A stretch of 64,000 nucleotides of DNA, from assembly GCF_025145645.1 (NCBI RefSeq), contig NZ_CP102252.1, positions 1 through 64,000 of the forward strand, in the 5' to 3' direction. Position numbers and translations under genes: made by a program. Shown here in pieces: positions 15,593 to 23,744 of this stretch. This stretch comes from Alistipes senegalensis JC50. GTDB lineage: Bacteria; Bacteroidota; Bacteroidia; Bacteroidales; Rikenellaceae. The notes beneath the pieces were generated by a model that saw only the letters and a program-made list of their open reading frames with translations, was not told the origin of the DNA and did not search any database. Within the stretch, counting starts at the first letter, position 1, and each line of letters opens with the position of its first letter.

Positions 15593-16870
15593 ATGGAAAT
15601 TCTCGTCATACTGCTGCTGATTCTGTTCAACGGGCTCTTCGCCATGTCGGAAATCGCGCTGATCTCGGCCCGCCGTTCGAATCTGGAAATGCAGGCCCGT
15701 CAGGGCAGCGCAGGGGCCCGCCAGGCCCTGAAGCTGGCCAAAGACCCCGACCGGTTCCTCTCGACGGTGCAGATCGGCATCACGCTCATCGGAATCCTCA
15801 CGGGTATCTATTCGGGCGACACGCTGGCCGCCAAATTCGGCCGGGAGCTGGCCGAACTGGGCATCCCGATGCGTGCGGCGACCGTCACGGCACAGGTCAC
15901 GATCGTCATCGCAGTCACCTACCTCACGATCATCTTCGGCGAGCTGGTACCCAAGCGCATCGGCATGAACGCCGCGGAGAAAGCCGCGAAAATCGTGGCA
16001 CGCCCCATGCGGGCGCTTTCGGTCGTGGCGTCGCCGTTCGTATGGCTGCTCTCCAAAAGCACGGCGGGCGTCACCCGCCTGCTGGGGCTGCACAAGGCCG
16101 AAAGCAAAGTGACCGAGGCGGAAATCCGCTCGGTCATCCGGGAGGGCGCCGAAGACGGCGAAGTGCAGGAGGTCGAGGAGAAGATCATGGGCCGCGTCTT
16201 TTCGCTGGGCGACCGCACGGTGGAGTCGATCATGACGCACCGCAGCGAGCTGGTGTGGATCGACGTGTCGATGACGGCCGATGAAATCCGCGAAGTCGTG
16301 GCCCGCGCGCCCCACAACCGCTACCCTGTCGGCGAAGGCAGTCTGGACAAACTGCTGGGCGTGGTCTACCTCAAAGACCTCTTCCTGCACCTCAATGCCC
16401 CTGCGTTCGATCTGCGCGCGCTGCTGACTCCCGGAAAGTTCTTCCACGAGGGATTCGAGGTCTACAACGCCCTCGAACAGCTGCGCAGCGAGCAGCTGGG
16501 ATACGGCATCATCTGCGACGAATTCGGCGTCACACGCGGCATCATCACCCTGAAAGACATCTTCGAAGCGCTCGTGGGCGAGCTCCCCGACCCGCGCGAA
16601 GAGCCCGACATCGTGCGGCGCGACGACGGCAGCTGCCTCGTGGATGGACAGTGCCCCTACTACGACTTCCTCGCCTGGTTCGGGCTCGAAGAGGTGTTCC
16701 CGAACAACGCCTACAACACCGTCAGCGGCCTGATCCTCGACCAGCTGGCCCACATCCCGGCCACGGGCGAGAAGCTGTCGTGGAACGGCTTCACGCTCGA
16801 AATCGTGGACATGGACGGAGCGCGCATCGACAAGGTGCTCGTCACCCTCGAACAACCGGAACAAGCATGA
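15593..16870 (+). CDS. CNNM/CorC-type membrane transporter or hemolysin-family protein
   Basis: This 425-residue inner-membrane protein has the typical order of the family. A DUF21/CNNM membrane domain with four hydrophobic segments covers about 1-190, starting MEILVILLLILFNGLFAMSE. Two CBS domains follow at about 200-330 (GRVFSLGDRTVESIMTHRSE opens them). A C-terminal CorC/HlyC domain covers about 345-425 (NTVSGLILDQLAHIPATGEK). Relatives are linked to magnesium or cobalt export; substrate is not set by sequence. The stop overlaps the dus start by 4 bases (ATGA), so the two are translationally coupled. Confidence 0.92.
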   Translation: MEILVILLLILFNGLFAMSEIALISARRSNLEMQARQGSAGARQALKLAKDPDRFLSTVQIGITLIGILTGIYSGDTLAAKFGRELAELGIPMRAATVTAQVTIVIAVTYLTIIFGELVPKRIGMNAAEKAAKIVARPMRALSVVASPFVWLLSKSTAGVTRLLGLHKAESKVTEAEIRSVIREGAEDGEVQEVEEKIMGRVFSLGDRTVESIMTHRSELVWIDVSMTADEIREVVARAPHNRYPVGEGSLDKLLGVVYLKDLFLHLNAPAFDLRALLTPGKFFHEGFEVYNALEQLRSEQLGYGIICDEFGVTRGIITLKDIFEALVGELPDPREEPDIVRRDDGSCLVDGQCPYYDFLAWFGLEEVFPNNAYNTVSGLILDQLAHIPATGEKLSWNGFTLEIVDMDGARIDKVLVTLEQPEQA

Positions 16871-17889
16871 AAATCGCAGACATAGAATTAGGAGACCGCC
16901 CCCTGCTGCTGGCGCCGATGGAGGATGTGACCGATCCGTCGTTCCGCTACATGTGCAAGCGTTTCGGCGCCGACGTGGTCTACACGGAGTTCATCTCCTC
17001 GGACGGGCTGATCCGCGACGCGGCCAAATCGCTCAAAAAACTCGAAATCGACGACGCGGAACGCCCCGTAGGCATCCAGATCTACGGCCACCTGATCGAA
17101 CCGATGGTCGAGGCGGCGCGCATGGCCGAAGCGGCCGGACCCGACATCATCGACATCAATTTCGGCTGCCCGGTGAAGAAGATCGCCGGGCGCGGCGCCG
17201 GATCGGGCATGATGCGCGACGTGCCGCTGATGGTCGAGATGACGCGGCGGATCGTCGCGGCGGTGAAGACCCCCGTGACGGTGAAAACCCGCCTGGGATG
17301 GGACGAGGAGTCGAAAAACATCGAGGAAATAGCCCTGCGTTTACAGGACACGGGCATCGCGGCGCTCACGATCCACGGCCGTACAAGGGCCCAGATGTAC
17401 CGCGGCGAAGCGGACTGGACGCTGATCGGACGGGTCAAGAACAACCCGCAGATACGCATTCCGATCATCGGCAACGGCGACGTTGATTCGGGTCCGAAAG
17501 CCCGGGAGATGTTCGACCGCTACGGCGTGGACGGCGTGATGATCGGCCGCGCGACCTACGGCCGTCCGTGGATATTCCGCGAAGTGAAGCATTATCTTAC
17601 GACAGGCGAGGTGATGCCCCAGCCGTCGGTCACGGAACGGGTGGCCATCGCCAAGGAGCATCTGCGGAAATCGCTCGAAATCAAGGGCGACCATGTCGGC
17701 ATTCTCGAAATGCGGCGCCATCTGACGAACTATTTCAAGGGGCTGCCCGACTTCAAGTCCACGCGTCTGAAACTCGTCACGTCGCTCGACATCGACTGCC
17801 TGTTCTCGACGCTCGACGAAATCGCCGTCCGCTGGGGCGGCTACGACCTGAGCGGCGCGGTCCCCGCCCCGCTCTCGCACGATCTCTGA
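16867..17889 (+). CDS. dusB: tRNA-dihydrouridine synthase, DusB type
   Basis: This FMN enzyme reduces uridine to dihydrouridine in tRNA. The 340-residue start at 16867 (MKIADIELGD) overlaps the preceding stop. LAPMEDVTDPSFRYMC is the flavin-binding start of the TIM barrel. The catalytic cysteine is C101 in DIINFGCPVKK-type context (DINFGCPVKKIAGRGAGSG). IHGRTRAQMYRGEADW and GNGDVDSGPKAREMFDRYGV are further family blocks. The C-terminal helical tRNA-binding domain is present. It converges on the glycan locus across a terminator. The subfamily (DusB rather than DusA or DusC) is likely but not proven. Confidence 0.93.
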   Translation: MKIADIELGDRPLLLAPMEDVTDPSFRYMCKRFGADVVYTEFISSDGLIRDAAKSLKKLEIDDAERPVGIQIYGHLIEPMVEAARMAEAAGPDIIDINFGCPVKKIAGRGAGSGMMRDVPLMVEMTRRIVAAVKTPVTVKTRLGWDEESKNIEEIALRLQDTGIAALTIHGRTRAQMYRGEADWTLIGRVKNNPQIRIPIIGNGDVDSGPKAREMFDRYGVDGVMIGRATYGRPWIFREVKHYLTTGEVMPQPSVTERVAIAKEHLRKSLEIKGDHVGILEMRRHLTNYFKGLPDFKSTRLKLVTSLDIDCLFSTLDEIAVRWGGYDLSGAVPAPLSHDL

Positions 17890-17891
17890 AA

Positions 17892-17922
17892 AAAACCGGG
17901 ACTGACGATCAGCCCCGGTTTT
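17892..17922. terminator. Bidirectional terminator between dusB and the glycan locus
   Basis: AAAACCGGG (17892-17900) pairs with CCCGGTTTT (17914-17922), and CTGA pairs with TCAG inside. Convergent genes end on each side. Confidence 0.85.
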
Positions 17923-17939
17923 CGTTCGCCCCGACGGTC

Positions 17940-19427
17940 CTATTGCACCGTGATGCTGTTCAGCAGGTCGGTTTTGCCTTCATTCACCAGTTTGAGGATC
18001 AGCTCCCCGAACAGCGTGTTCTGCCATGCGAACCACGAGCGCGTGAACTTGTTCGGGTCGTTCACATCGAACGATTCGTGCATGAAGCCCGTCCCGGCGT
18101 CGGTCGTCATCAGCATTTCGACACAGCGTTTGATCTTCGCGTCGTCCGTCGAGGTGAAAGCCTTCATCATGATACTCATCGGCCAGGCCATGTCGTAACC
18201 GACATGCGGTCCTCCGATGCCCTCGCCCGCCGTACCGCGGAAGAAATAGGGATTCGACGTGCTCCACACGAAGCGGCGGGTGTTCTGATAAATCGGGTCC
18301 TTCACGTCCATATCGCCCAGATAAGGCATGGCCAGCAGACTCGGAACGTTCGCGTCGTCCATCAGGAAGCGGTTGCCGTAGCCGTCAACCTCGAAAGCAT
18401 AGATTTTACCGAAATCCGGATAGTCGCAGACGGCATACTTCCGGAGCGCCGTCTCGACCTCCGAGGCAAGAGCCGTACATTCGGCGGCCAGTTTCTTCTC
18501 CCCGTTCACCTTCGTCAGGATTTCGGACGCCTTGCGCAGCGACGTTACGGCGAAAAAGTTCGAGGGAACCAGGAACAGAAACGTCGTAGCGTCGTCCGAA
18601 GGGCGGAAAACCGAGGCGATCAGCCCCACCGGCTTCACCGGATTGCCCTTGCCGTCGTTGCAGACCGTATCCAACTGCCGCTCCGTACGGCGCCGGAACG
18701 TATAGGGCCCCACGCCCTCCTTGCGCTGCTGCTCGCGGAACGTGCGCAGGATATTCCGCACGGCGGCGAGCCAATGCTCGTCGAAAACCGAAGTGTCGCC
18801 CGTCACCTTCCAATACTCATACGCCAGGCGAAGCGGGTAGCACAGCGAGTCGATCTCCCACTTCCGTTCGTGAAGCTCGGGACGCATTTGCGTCTTGTCC
18901 TTCATCCACTGGTGGTCCGGATTAGGGTCGTAGGGGTCCAGAAAAGCATTGGCGTAGGGATCGAGCTCGATACATTTCATTTGACGGCGAATGACGCCCG
19001 CGAGCATGCCGCGCAGATGTTCATCGCGGTTCGCAAGCTGGAGATAGGGCCACACCTGCGCACCCGAGTCCCGGAGCCACATGGCGTGGATGTCGCCCGT
19101 ATAGACCACCGTATCGTCTTTGCCGTCGTCGTCCTTGCGGTAGCGAACCGTCGTGTCCAGCGTATTCGGAAAACAGTTTTCGAACATCCAAGCCAGCTTC
19201 GAGTTGGTCAGGACGCTTTTCACGCGCGCGATTTCCGCTTCGACGGCGGCGGATTTGAACAGGCGCTCCGACTCCGGGGGCCGGTTCGTCTTCGAATAGC
19301 AGGCTGGCCGGGCCGACAACCGGGTAGCGTCGGCGGGAATGAGCAGCTCAGCGGAAGCATGCGACTGCGCCCCGATGCAAAACACCGATACGGCAGTCAA
19401 AATCAGCAGTTTTGAGTTTTTCTTCAT
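17940..19427 (-). CDS. Glycoside hydrolase family 125, exo-alpha-1,6-mannosidase
   Basis: GH125 enzymes remove terminal alpha-1,6-linked mannose with inversion. This 495-residue protein has a signal peptide (LLILTAVSVFCIGAQSHASA) and so acts in the periplasm or beyond. Family blocks are DTTVRYRKDDDGKDDTVVYT near 91-110, GDIHAMWLRDSGAQVWPY at 111-128, KWEIDSLCYPLRLAYEYW at 189-206 and MDDANVPSLLAMPYL at 356-370. RGTAGEGIGGPHVG lies later. The acidic residues at 191 and 193 are in the region that holds the catalytic acid in characterised members. It lies 34 bases beyond GH76, and the two are probably one transcript running towards dusB. Confidence 0.93.
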   Translation of the reverse strand: MKKNSKLLILTAVSVFCIGAQSHASAELLIPADATRLSARPACYSKTNRPPESERLFKSAAVEAEIARVKSVLTNSKLAWMFENCFPNTLDTTVRYRKDDDGKDDTVVYTGDIHAMWLRDSGAQVWPYLQLANRDEHLRGMLAGVIRRQMKCIELDPYANAFLDPYDPNPDHQWMKDKTQMRPELHERKWEIDSLCYPLRLAYEYWKVTGDTSVFDEHWLAAVRNILRTFREQQRKEGVGPYTFRRRTERQLDTVCNDGKGNPVKPVGLIASVFRPSDDATTFLFLVPSNFFAVTSLRKASEILTKVNGEKKLAAECTALASEVETALRKYAVCDYPDFGKIYAFEVDGYGNRFLMDDANVPSLLAMPYLGDMDVKDPIYQNTRRFVWSTSNPYFFRGTAGEGIGGPHVGYDMAWPMSIMMKAFTSTDDAKIKRCVEMLMTTDAGTGFMHESFDVNDPNKFTRSWFAWQNTLFGELILKLVNEGKTDLLNSITVQ

Positions 19428-19461
19428 CTTTTCGGTATGATTCTAAGATTCAACAAGTCGG

Positions 19462-20646
19462 TTATTCGGCGACATCCGCCATCCGGGCGAACATCTCGGC
19501 CAGCGCAGCCTGCGACAGAAGCCACTTGCGCCCCTCGCGGCCGCGGCCGCTCCAATCAGCCAGAAGGCCCCGGCAGTCGCGGGAGCAGGTCCACGCATGG
19601 TCCAGCGTCTGACGAAAGGCATCCAGACCGGTCTGACGGCCGTCTTCACGGCTGAGTTCGATGAATCCGCGCAGCATCACCGCATCGAACCAGATTTTAT
19701 CGCGCCGCAGAATCCGGACGGAACCGCCGCCCGGTTTGTGAACGGGCCGGAAAAAATGGGTCAGGCAGGCCGCGGCGGTCTGCTGCGCTTCGGCGAGATA
19801 ACGTTTTTTGCCGGTGATGCGGTGAAGCAGGGCGCCCGCCTGGATCATCTGACCGCTGTTGTAGGAGAATTTGGCCTTGTTGACCGCCCCTTTCAGCGAG
19901 ATGTTGTCGAAATAGAGGTCGTCGGAACGGTCGAGAAGCCTCTTGCGCGTCCATTCGTAGAGCGCCCGCCCCTGTTCGAGATACTCCTCCCGGCCCGTCG
20001 CCAGATAGAGTTTCAGGGCCAAAACGGCCCCGGGAGCGTTCGAACAGGTATTTTTCGACCCTTTTTTCTGCTCGCACCAATAGATGCCGCCGCCCAGCCG
20101 GTCGTCGGTCCCGCTGGCAACGAAGAGCCAGATGCGCTCCGCTTCGTCGAGAAAACGCCGCTGGCGGGTTGCGGCGTAGAGATCGGCGAAGTCGATCCCG
20201 AGCCAGATATTGTCGTCGTAGAAACGGTCCGAAGCCGGAGCGGAACGGATATAGGAGGCATAGGCGAAAGGTCGTCGCCGGTCGTCGGCATACTCCCGCA
20301 GCCCGGGCAGGACCACCGAGTCGAGCAAAGGCCCGAAACGCTCCCAGCCCTCCGTTTCGACGAGGGCCGCAACGGCCGACAGCGTTCCCGAAAACGGCCA
20401 GAGGTAGGAAAATTCGTTGGCTGCGGATTCGCCGGCGAGGTAGGTCGCCTTATAGGCGCCGTCGTCGGGATAGTTCTCCCGGAGGAGCCGGGTCCCGGGG
20501 ACGGAATAATAGGTATAGAGCGAATCGAGCATCGCCGTGGCGCGTGCGGCATATTCGCCCCGCTGCGCAGCAGCGGAACCTGAAACCAGGACGGCGCAGA
20601 AAAAGAGGGCGAAAGCCGGGCGTTTGGGAAACAACATAAAAAACAT
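19462..20646 (-). CDS. Glycoside hydrolase family 76, endo-alpha-1,6-mannanase
   Basis: GH76 enzymes cut alpha-1,6-mannan backbones internally. I start at the ATG at 20646; a GTG one codon earlier is possible. The 394-residue protein has a signal peptide (ALFFCAVLVSGSAAAQ). The paired catalytic aspartates of the family are D144 and D145 in FYDDNIWLGIDFADLY. WCEQKKGSKNTCSNAPGAV and FSYNSGQMIQAGALLHRITG are other family blocks. It precedes GH125, a sensible pairing because one cuts the chain and the other trims the ends. A minus-strand -7 box TATATTTG lies at 20671-20664. Confidence 0.9.
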   Translation of the reverse strand: MFFMLFPKRPAFALFFCAVLVSGSAAAQRGEYAARATAMLDSLYTYYSVPGTRLLRENYPDDGAYKATYLAGESAANEFSYLWPFSGTLSAVAALVETEGWERFGPLLDSVVLPGLREYADDRRRPFAYASYIRSAPASDRFYDDNIWLGIDFADLYAATRQRRFLDEAERIWLFVASGTDDRLGGGIYWCEQKKGSKNTCSNAPGAVLALKLYLATGREEYLEQGRALYEWTRKRLLDRSDDLYFDNISLKGAVNKAKFSYNSGQMIQAGALLHRITGKKRYLAEAQQTAAACLTHFFRPVHKPGGGSVRILRRDKIWFDAVMLRGFIELSREDGRQTGLDAFRQTLDHAWTCSRDCRGLLADWSGRGREGRKWLLSQAALAEMFARMADVAE

Positions 20647-20663
20647 CACGATTTATTTGCATA

Positions 20664-20671
20664 CAAATATA
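20664..20671 (-). promoter_or_regulatory. -7 box of the GH76-GH125 transcript
   Basis: TATATTTG on the minus strand, 18 bases before the GH76 ATG. No strong -33 element is present, as expected of a promoter needing an activator. Confidence 0.5.
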
Positions 20672-20702
20672 GATATAACAACCGCTACGAACCACTAATT
20701 TT

Positions 20703-20762
20703 TGACCAATAAACATAATATTCCCGCCAACCGAACGCCGCCGGAGCGATTTTGGCTAAATA
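20703..20762. promoter_or_regulatory. TTTGGnCA-like sites between GH76 and GH43-like genes
   Basis: ATTGGTCA on the minus strand (20710 to 20703) lies about 30 bases upstream of the GH76 -7 box. TTTTGGCTAAATA on the plus strand (20750-20762) lies upstream of the GH43-like gene, and TTTTGATCA is found on the minus strand near 20775. These resemble sites at 50427 and 52066-52094 in the same locus. Confidence 0.45.
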
Positions 20763-20852
20763 CTGTTTTTTCCTGATCAAAATGTTGCGGACAAAAAATT
20801 ATTATTTCCGAAATTTGTAATCAGAAAACGAGACCTTAAAACCAACCCGACC

Positions 20853-22028
20853 ATGAAAACTCCCGTACATACCGCATCGCTGCGCCGGACCGCGGGCCGG
20901 ATCATCTCCACCCTGCTGTTGCTGTGCACCGCGTGCGCGGGGAAAGAGACGGCGGGAGACGATACCTTCGAAAACCCCGTCGTCCTCAAATACGAGAACA
21001 CCTCGATCTATTTCCACGAGGGAACCTATTATTACGTCACGAATTCGAACGGCAATCTGGAACTGTACGCCGGTGCGGACCCGACGCGGCTGGAACAGAG
21101 CACCCCCAGCACCGTATGCCGCGTCAGGGCAGAATACGGGCTGCTCCATATCTGGCACCCCCAGATCGTGAACATCCGGGGAAAATGGTACATCTACCTG
21201 AGCGCCGACGACGGCAATACGGACAACCACCGGATCTACGTGCTCGAAAACGCAGAACAAGACCCGCGCGACGGAGCGTTCACGATGCGGGGACGCATCA
21301 GGACCGACCCGGAGGATAACTGGGCCATCCATCCCTACGCCTTCGAGTACGACGGCGAACTCTATCTGATCTGGTCGGGATGGGAATCCCGCAGAGTCTA
21401 CGCCGAAACGCAGGGCATCTATATCGCCCGGCTGGAAAACCCCTGGACCCAATGCACCCCGCGTGTCCGGATCTCCGCGCCCGAACACGAATGGGAACGG
21501 CAGTGGGTAAACCCCGACGGCTATAAAACCGCCTATCCGGTCTACGTCAACGAGGCTCCCTTCTTTTTCGGAAACGACCGCACGGACCGGCTCTACATTT
21601 ACTACTCGGCCAGCGCCATGTGGACCCCCTATTATGCGATCGGCGAGCTGTCGGCAGCCAAAGGCTGCGATCTGCTCAACGCCGCGTCGTGGAAGAAAAA
21701 GAGCAAACCGGTCTTCACGATGACCGATCCGTCGTGGAAAAAGACTCCGGACGCACGGACCGCCTCGGCGCCGGGCGTCTACGCCCCGGGATACCCGTTC
21801 ATCATCCCCTCGCCCGACGGAACCGAATATTTTCTGGTTTACATGGCCCGGAACATCGTGGGAGACCCCTACCGGCCCTATTCGCGCACCGTACGCATGC
21901 AGAAAATCGGATTCTCGACGGAGGGAACCCCCGAACTGGGCTCCCCGGAACCGATCGGCAAAGCGCTTAAAAAACCGTCCGGCATAAAAACCGAATCTCA
22001 AAATCAACATAACGATGAATCCAAGTAA
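20853..22028 (+). CDS. GH43-like lipoprotein missing two catalytic residues
   Basis: This 391-residue protein has a lipobox (LLLLCTACAG) and the five-bladed GH43 pattern: RGKWYIYLSADDG near 109-121, NHRIYVLENAEQDP near 125-138, YLIWSGWESR near 171-180 and IYYSASAMWTPYY. In arabinofuranosidase-like GH43 proteins the catalytic base lies in ADP, the pKa-tuning Asp in AIDG and the acid in NEGP. Here the matching positions read ENTS (N49), AIHP (H160) and NEAP (E234). Two of three catalytic residues are therefore lost. It may bind glycan or use other chemistry. It overlaps the next sulfatase gene by 14 bases. Confidence 0.8.
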   Translation: MKTPVHTASLRRTAGRIISTLLLLCTACAGKETAGDDTFENPVVLKYENTSIYFHEGTYYYVTNSNGNLELYAGADPTRLEQSTPSTVCRVRAEYGLLHIWHPQIVNIRGKWYIYLSADDGNTDNHRIYVLENAEQDPRDGAFTMRGRIRTDPEDNWAIHPYAFEYDGELYLIWSGWESRRVYAETQGIYIARLENPWTQCTPRVRISAPEHEWERQWVNPDGYKTAYPVYVNEAPFFFGNDRTDRLYIYYSASAMWTPYYAIGELSAAKGCDLLNAASWKKKSKPVFTMTDPSWKKTPDARTASAPGVYAPGYPFIIPSPDGTEYFLVYMARNIVGDPYRPYSRTVRMQKIGFSTEGTPELGSPEPIGKALKKPSGIKTESQNQHNDESK

Positions 22029-23718
22029 ATTAATTCTTCCCGTTTCTCTTCTGACCGCAGCGGCCGCCGAGAGCGAACATTGCACGGCCAAGCCGAAGAA
22101 AGACGCCCGGCCGAACGTAATCGTCATTCTGGCCGACGACCTGGGCTTCTCCGACATCGGATGCTACGGGGGTGAAATCCATACCCCCAACCTCGACCGG
22201 CTGGCAGCGAACGGGCTTCGCTTCAACAACTTCTACAACACAAGCCGCAGCTGCCCCACCCGGGCGTCGCTGCTCACGGGCCTCTACCAGCACCAGGCGG
22301 GTATCGGCCGGATGACTTTCGACGACCACCTGCCGGGATACCGCGGCACGCTGTCGAAGAACGCCGTGACGATCGCCGAGGCGCTCCGCGGTTCGGGATA
22401 CCACACGGGCATGGTCGGGAAATGGCACATCGCCGAAACGCCCCTGCGCCCCGACCAGCGCGAATGGCTGGCCCACCATGTCTACCACGAGGAGTTCGCC
22501 GACAAGATCAACTACCCCACCCGCCGCGGCTTCGAGGATTTCTACGGCACGATCTACGGCGTGGTGAACTACTTCGACCCGTTCAGCCTCGTCGATGGCG
22601 AGGAGCCCGTGCGCGAGGTTCCCGAGGGATATTACATTACCGACGACCTCTCGCAGAAGGCCGTCAGCTACGTGAACAAATACGCCAAAGACGACAAACC
22701 GTTTTTCCTCTACCTCTCCTACACGGCGCCCCACTGGCCCCTGCACGCCCTGCCCGAGGACATCGAGAAATACAAGGACATCTATAAGGAGGGCTGGGAA
22801 GTCATTCGCAACCGGCGTTACGAACGCATCAGGCAGCTGGGCATCTTCCCCGGACAGGAGGATTTCCTTTCGCAGCGCCAGTTCAACGACAAATGGGAGG
22901 ATAACCCCAATGCCGAATGGGACGCGCGCGCAATGGCCGTGCACGCAGCCATGATCGACCGGATGGATCAGGGAATCGGTCAGGTGCTGGACGCTCTGGA
23001 AAAGAACGGACAAATGGACAACACGCTGATCATCTTCCTCTCCGACAACGGATGCAGCAGCGAAAGCTGTCAGAACTATTCGCCCGGCGAGAACGACCGT
23101 CCCGACATGACACGCGACGGACGTCCCATCGTCTATCCGAAAAAGAAAGAGGTGATGCCCGGTCCCGAGACCTCCTACGCATCGCTCGGCGCGAAATGGG
23201 CGAACGTGGCCAACACCCCGTTCCGGTTCTGGAAAGCCAAGTCGTTCAGCGGAGGCATCTGCACCCCGGTGATCGCCCACTGGCCCAAGGGACTCAAAAA
23301 GAGCCTCCGCGGCAAGGTGACCGGCCAGATGGGACACGTCATGGACATCATGGCCACCTGTCTCGACCTCTCGGGCGCCGAATACCCCGCGACCTACGAC
23401 GGCAACCGGATCATCCCGCTCGAAGGCAAGAGCCTCGTACCCGTGCTGCGCAAAGGCGAGCGCGAGGGACACGACTACCTGGGGTTCGAACACTTCAACG
23501 AACGCGCGTTCCTCTCGAAGGAGGGCTGGAAGATCGTCCGTCAGGGCAACAAACACCCCTGGGAGCTCTACGATCTCAACAACGACCGTTCGGAGCAGCA
23601 CGACCTCGCCAAGCAGAATCCCGCGAAGGTCGAAGAGCTGACGAAAGCATACGAGGAGTGGGCGAAACGCTGCATGGTGGAACCTTATCCCGGCCAATTC
23701 AAGAAGAACAAGAAGTAA
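22015..23718 (+). CDS. Ser-type sulfatase (family S1)
   Basis: Sulfatases hydrolyse sulfate esters using a formylglycine made from Cys or Ser. The 567-residue protein has a short secretion signal (LILPVSLLTAAAA). Metal-binding ADDLGFSDIG is at 40-49. The activation motif is S79-C80-P81-T82-R83 followed by ASLLTG, so Ser79 is the modified residue. GKWH follows near 140 and the second metal site DNGCSS near 343. It overlaps the GH43-like gene and is followed 26 bases later by GH2. The motif order resembles the arylsulfatase-like S1_4 group; the subfamily is tentative. Confidence 0.93.
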   Translation: MNPSKLILPVSLLTAAAAESEHCTAKPKKDARPNVIVILADDLGFSDIGCYGGEIHTPNLDRLAANGLRFNNFYNTSRSCPTRASLLTGLYQHQAGIGRMTFDDHLPGYRGTLSKNAVTIAEALRGSGYHTGMVGKWHIAETPLRPDQREWLAHHVYHEEFADKINYPTRRGFEDFYGTIYGVVNYFDPFSLVDGEEPVREVPEGYYITDDLSQKAVSYVNKYAKDDKPFFLYLSYTAPHWPLHALPEDIEKYKDIYKEGWEVIRNRRYERIRQLGIFPGQEDFLSQRQFNDKWEDNPNAEWDARAMAVHAAMIDRMDQGIGQVLDALEKNGQMDNTLIIFLSDNGCSSESCQNYSPGENDRPDMTRDGRPIVYPKKKEVMPGPETSYASLGAKWANVANTPFRFWKAKSFSGGICTPVIAHWPKGLKKSLRGKVTGQMGHVMDIMATCLDLSGAEYPATYDGNRIIPLEGKSLVPVLRKGEREGHDYLGFEHFNERAFLSKEGWKIVRQGNKHPWELYDLNNDRSEQHDLAKQNPAKVEELTKAYEEWAKRCMVEPYPGQFKKNKK

Positions 23719-23744
23719 ACCGCATATCACCTTAACAATCAGTA

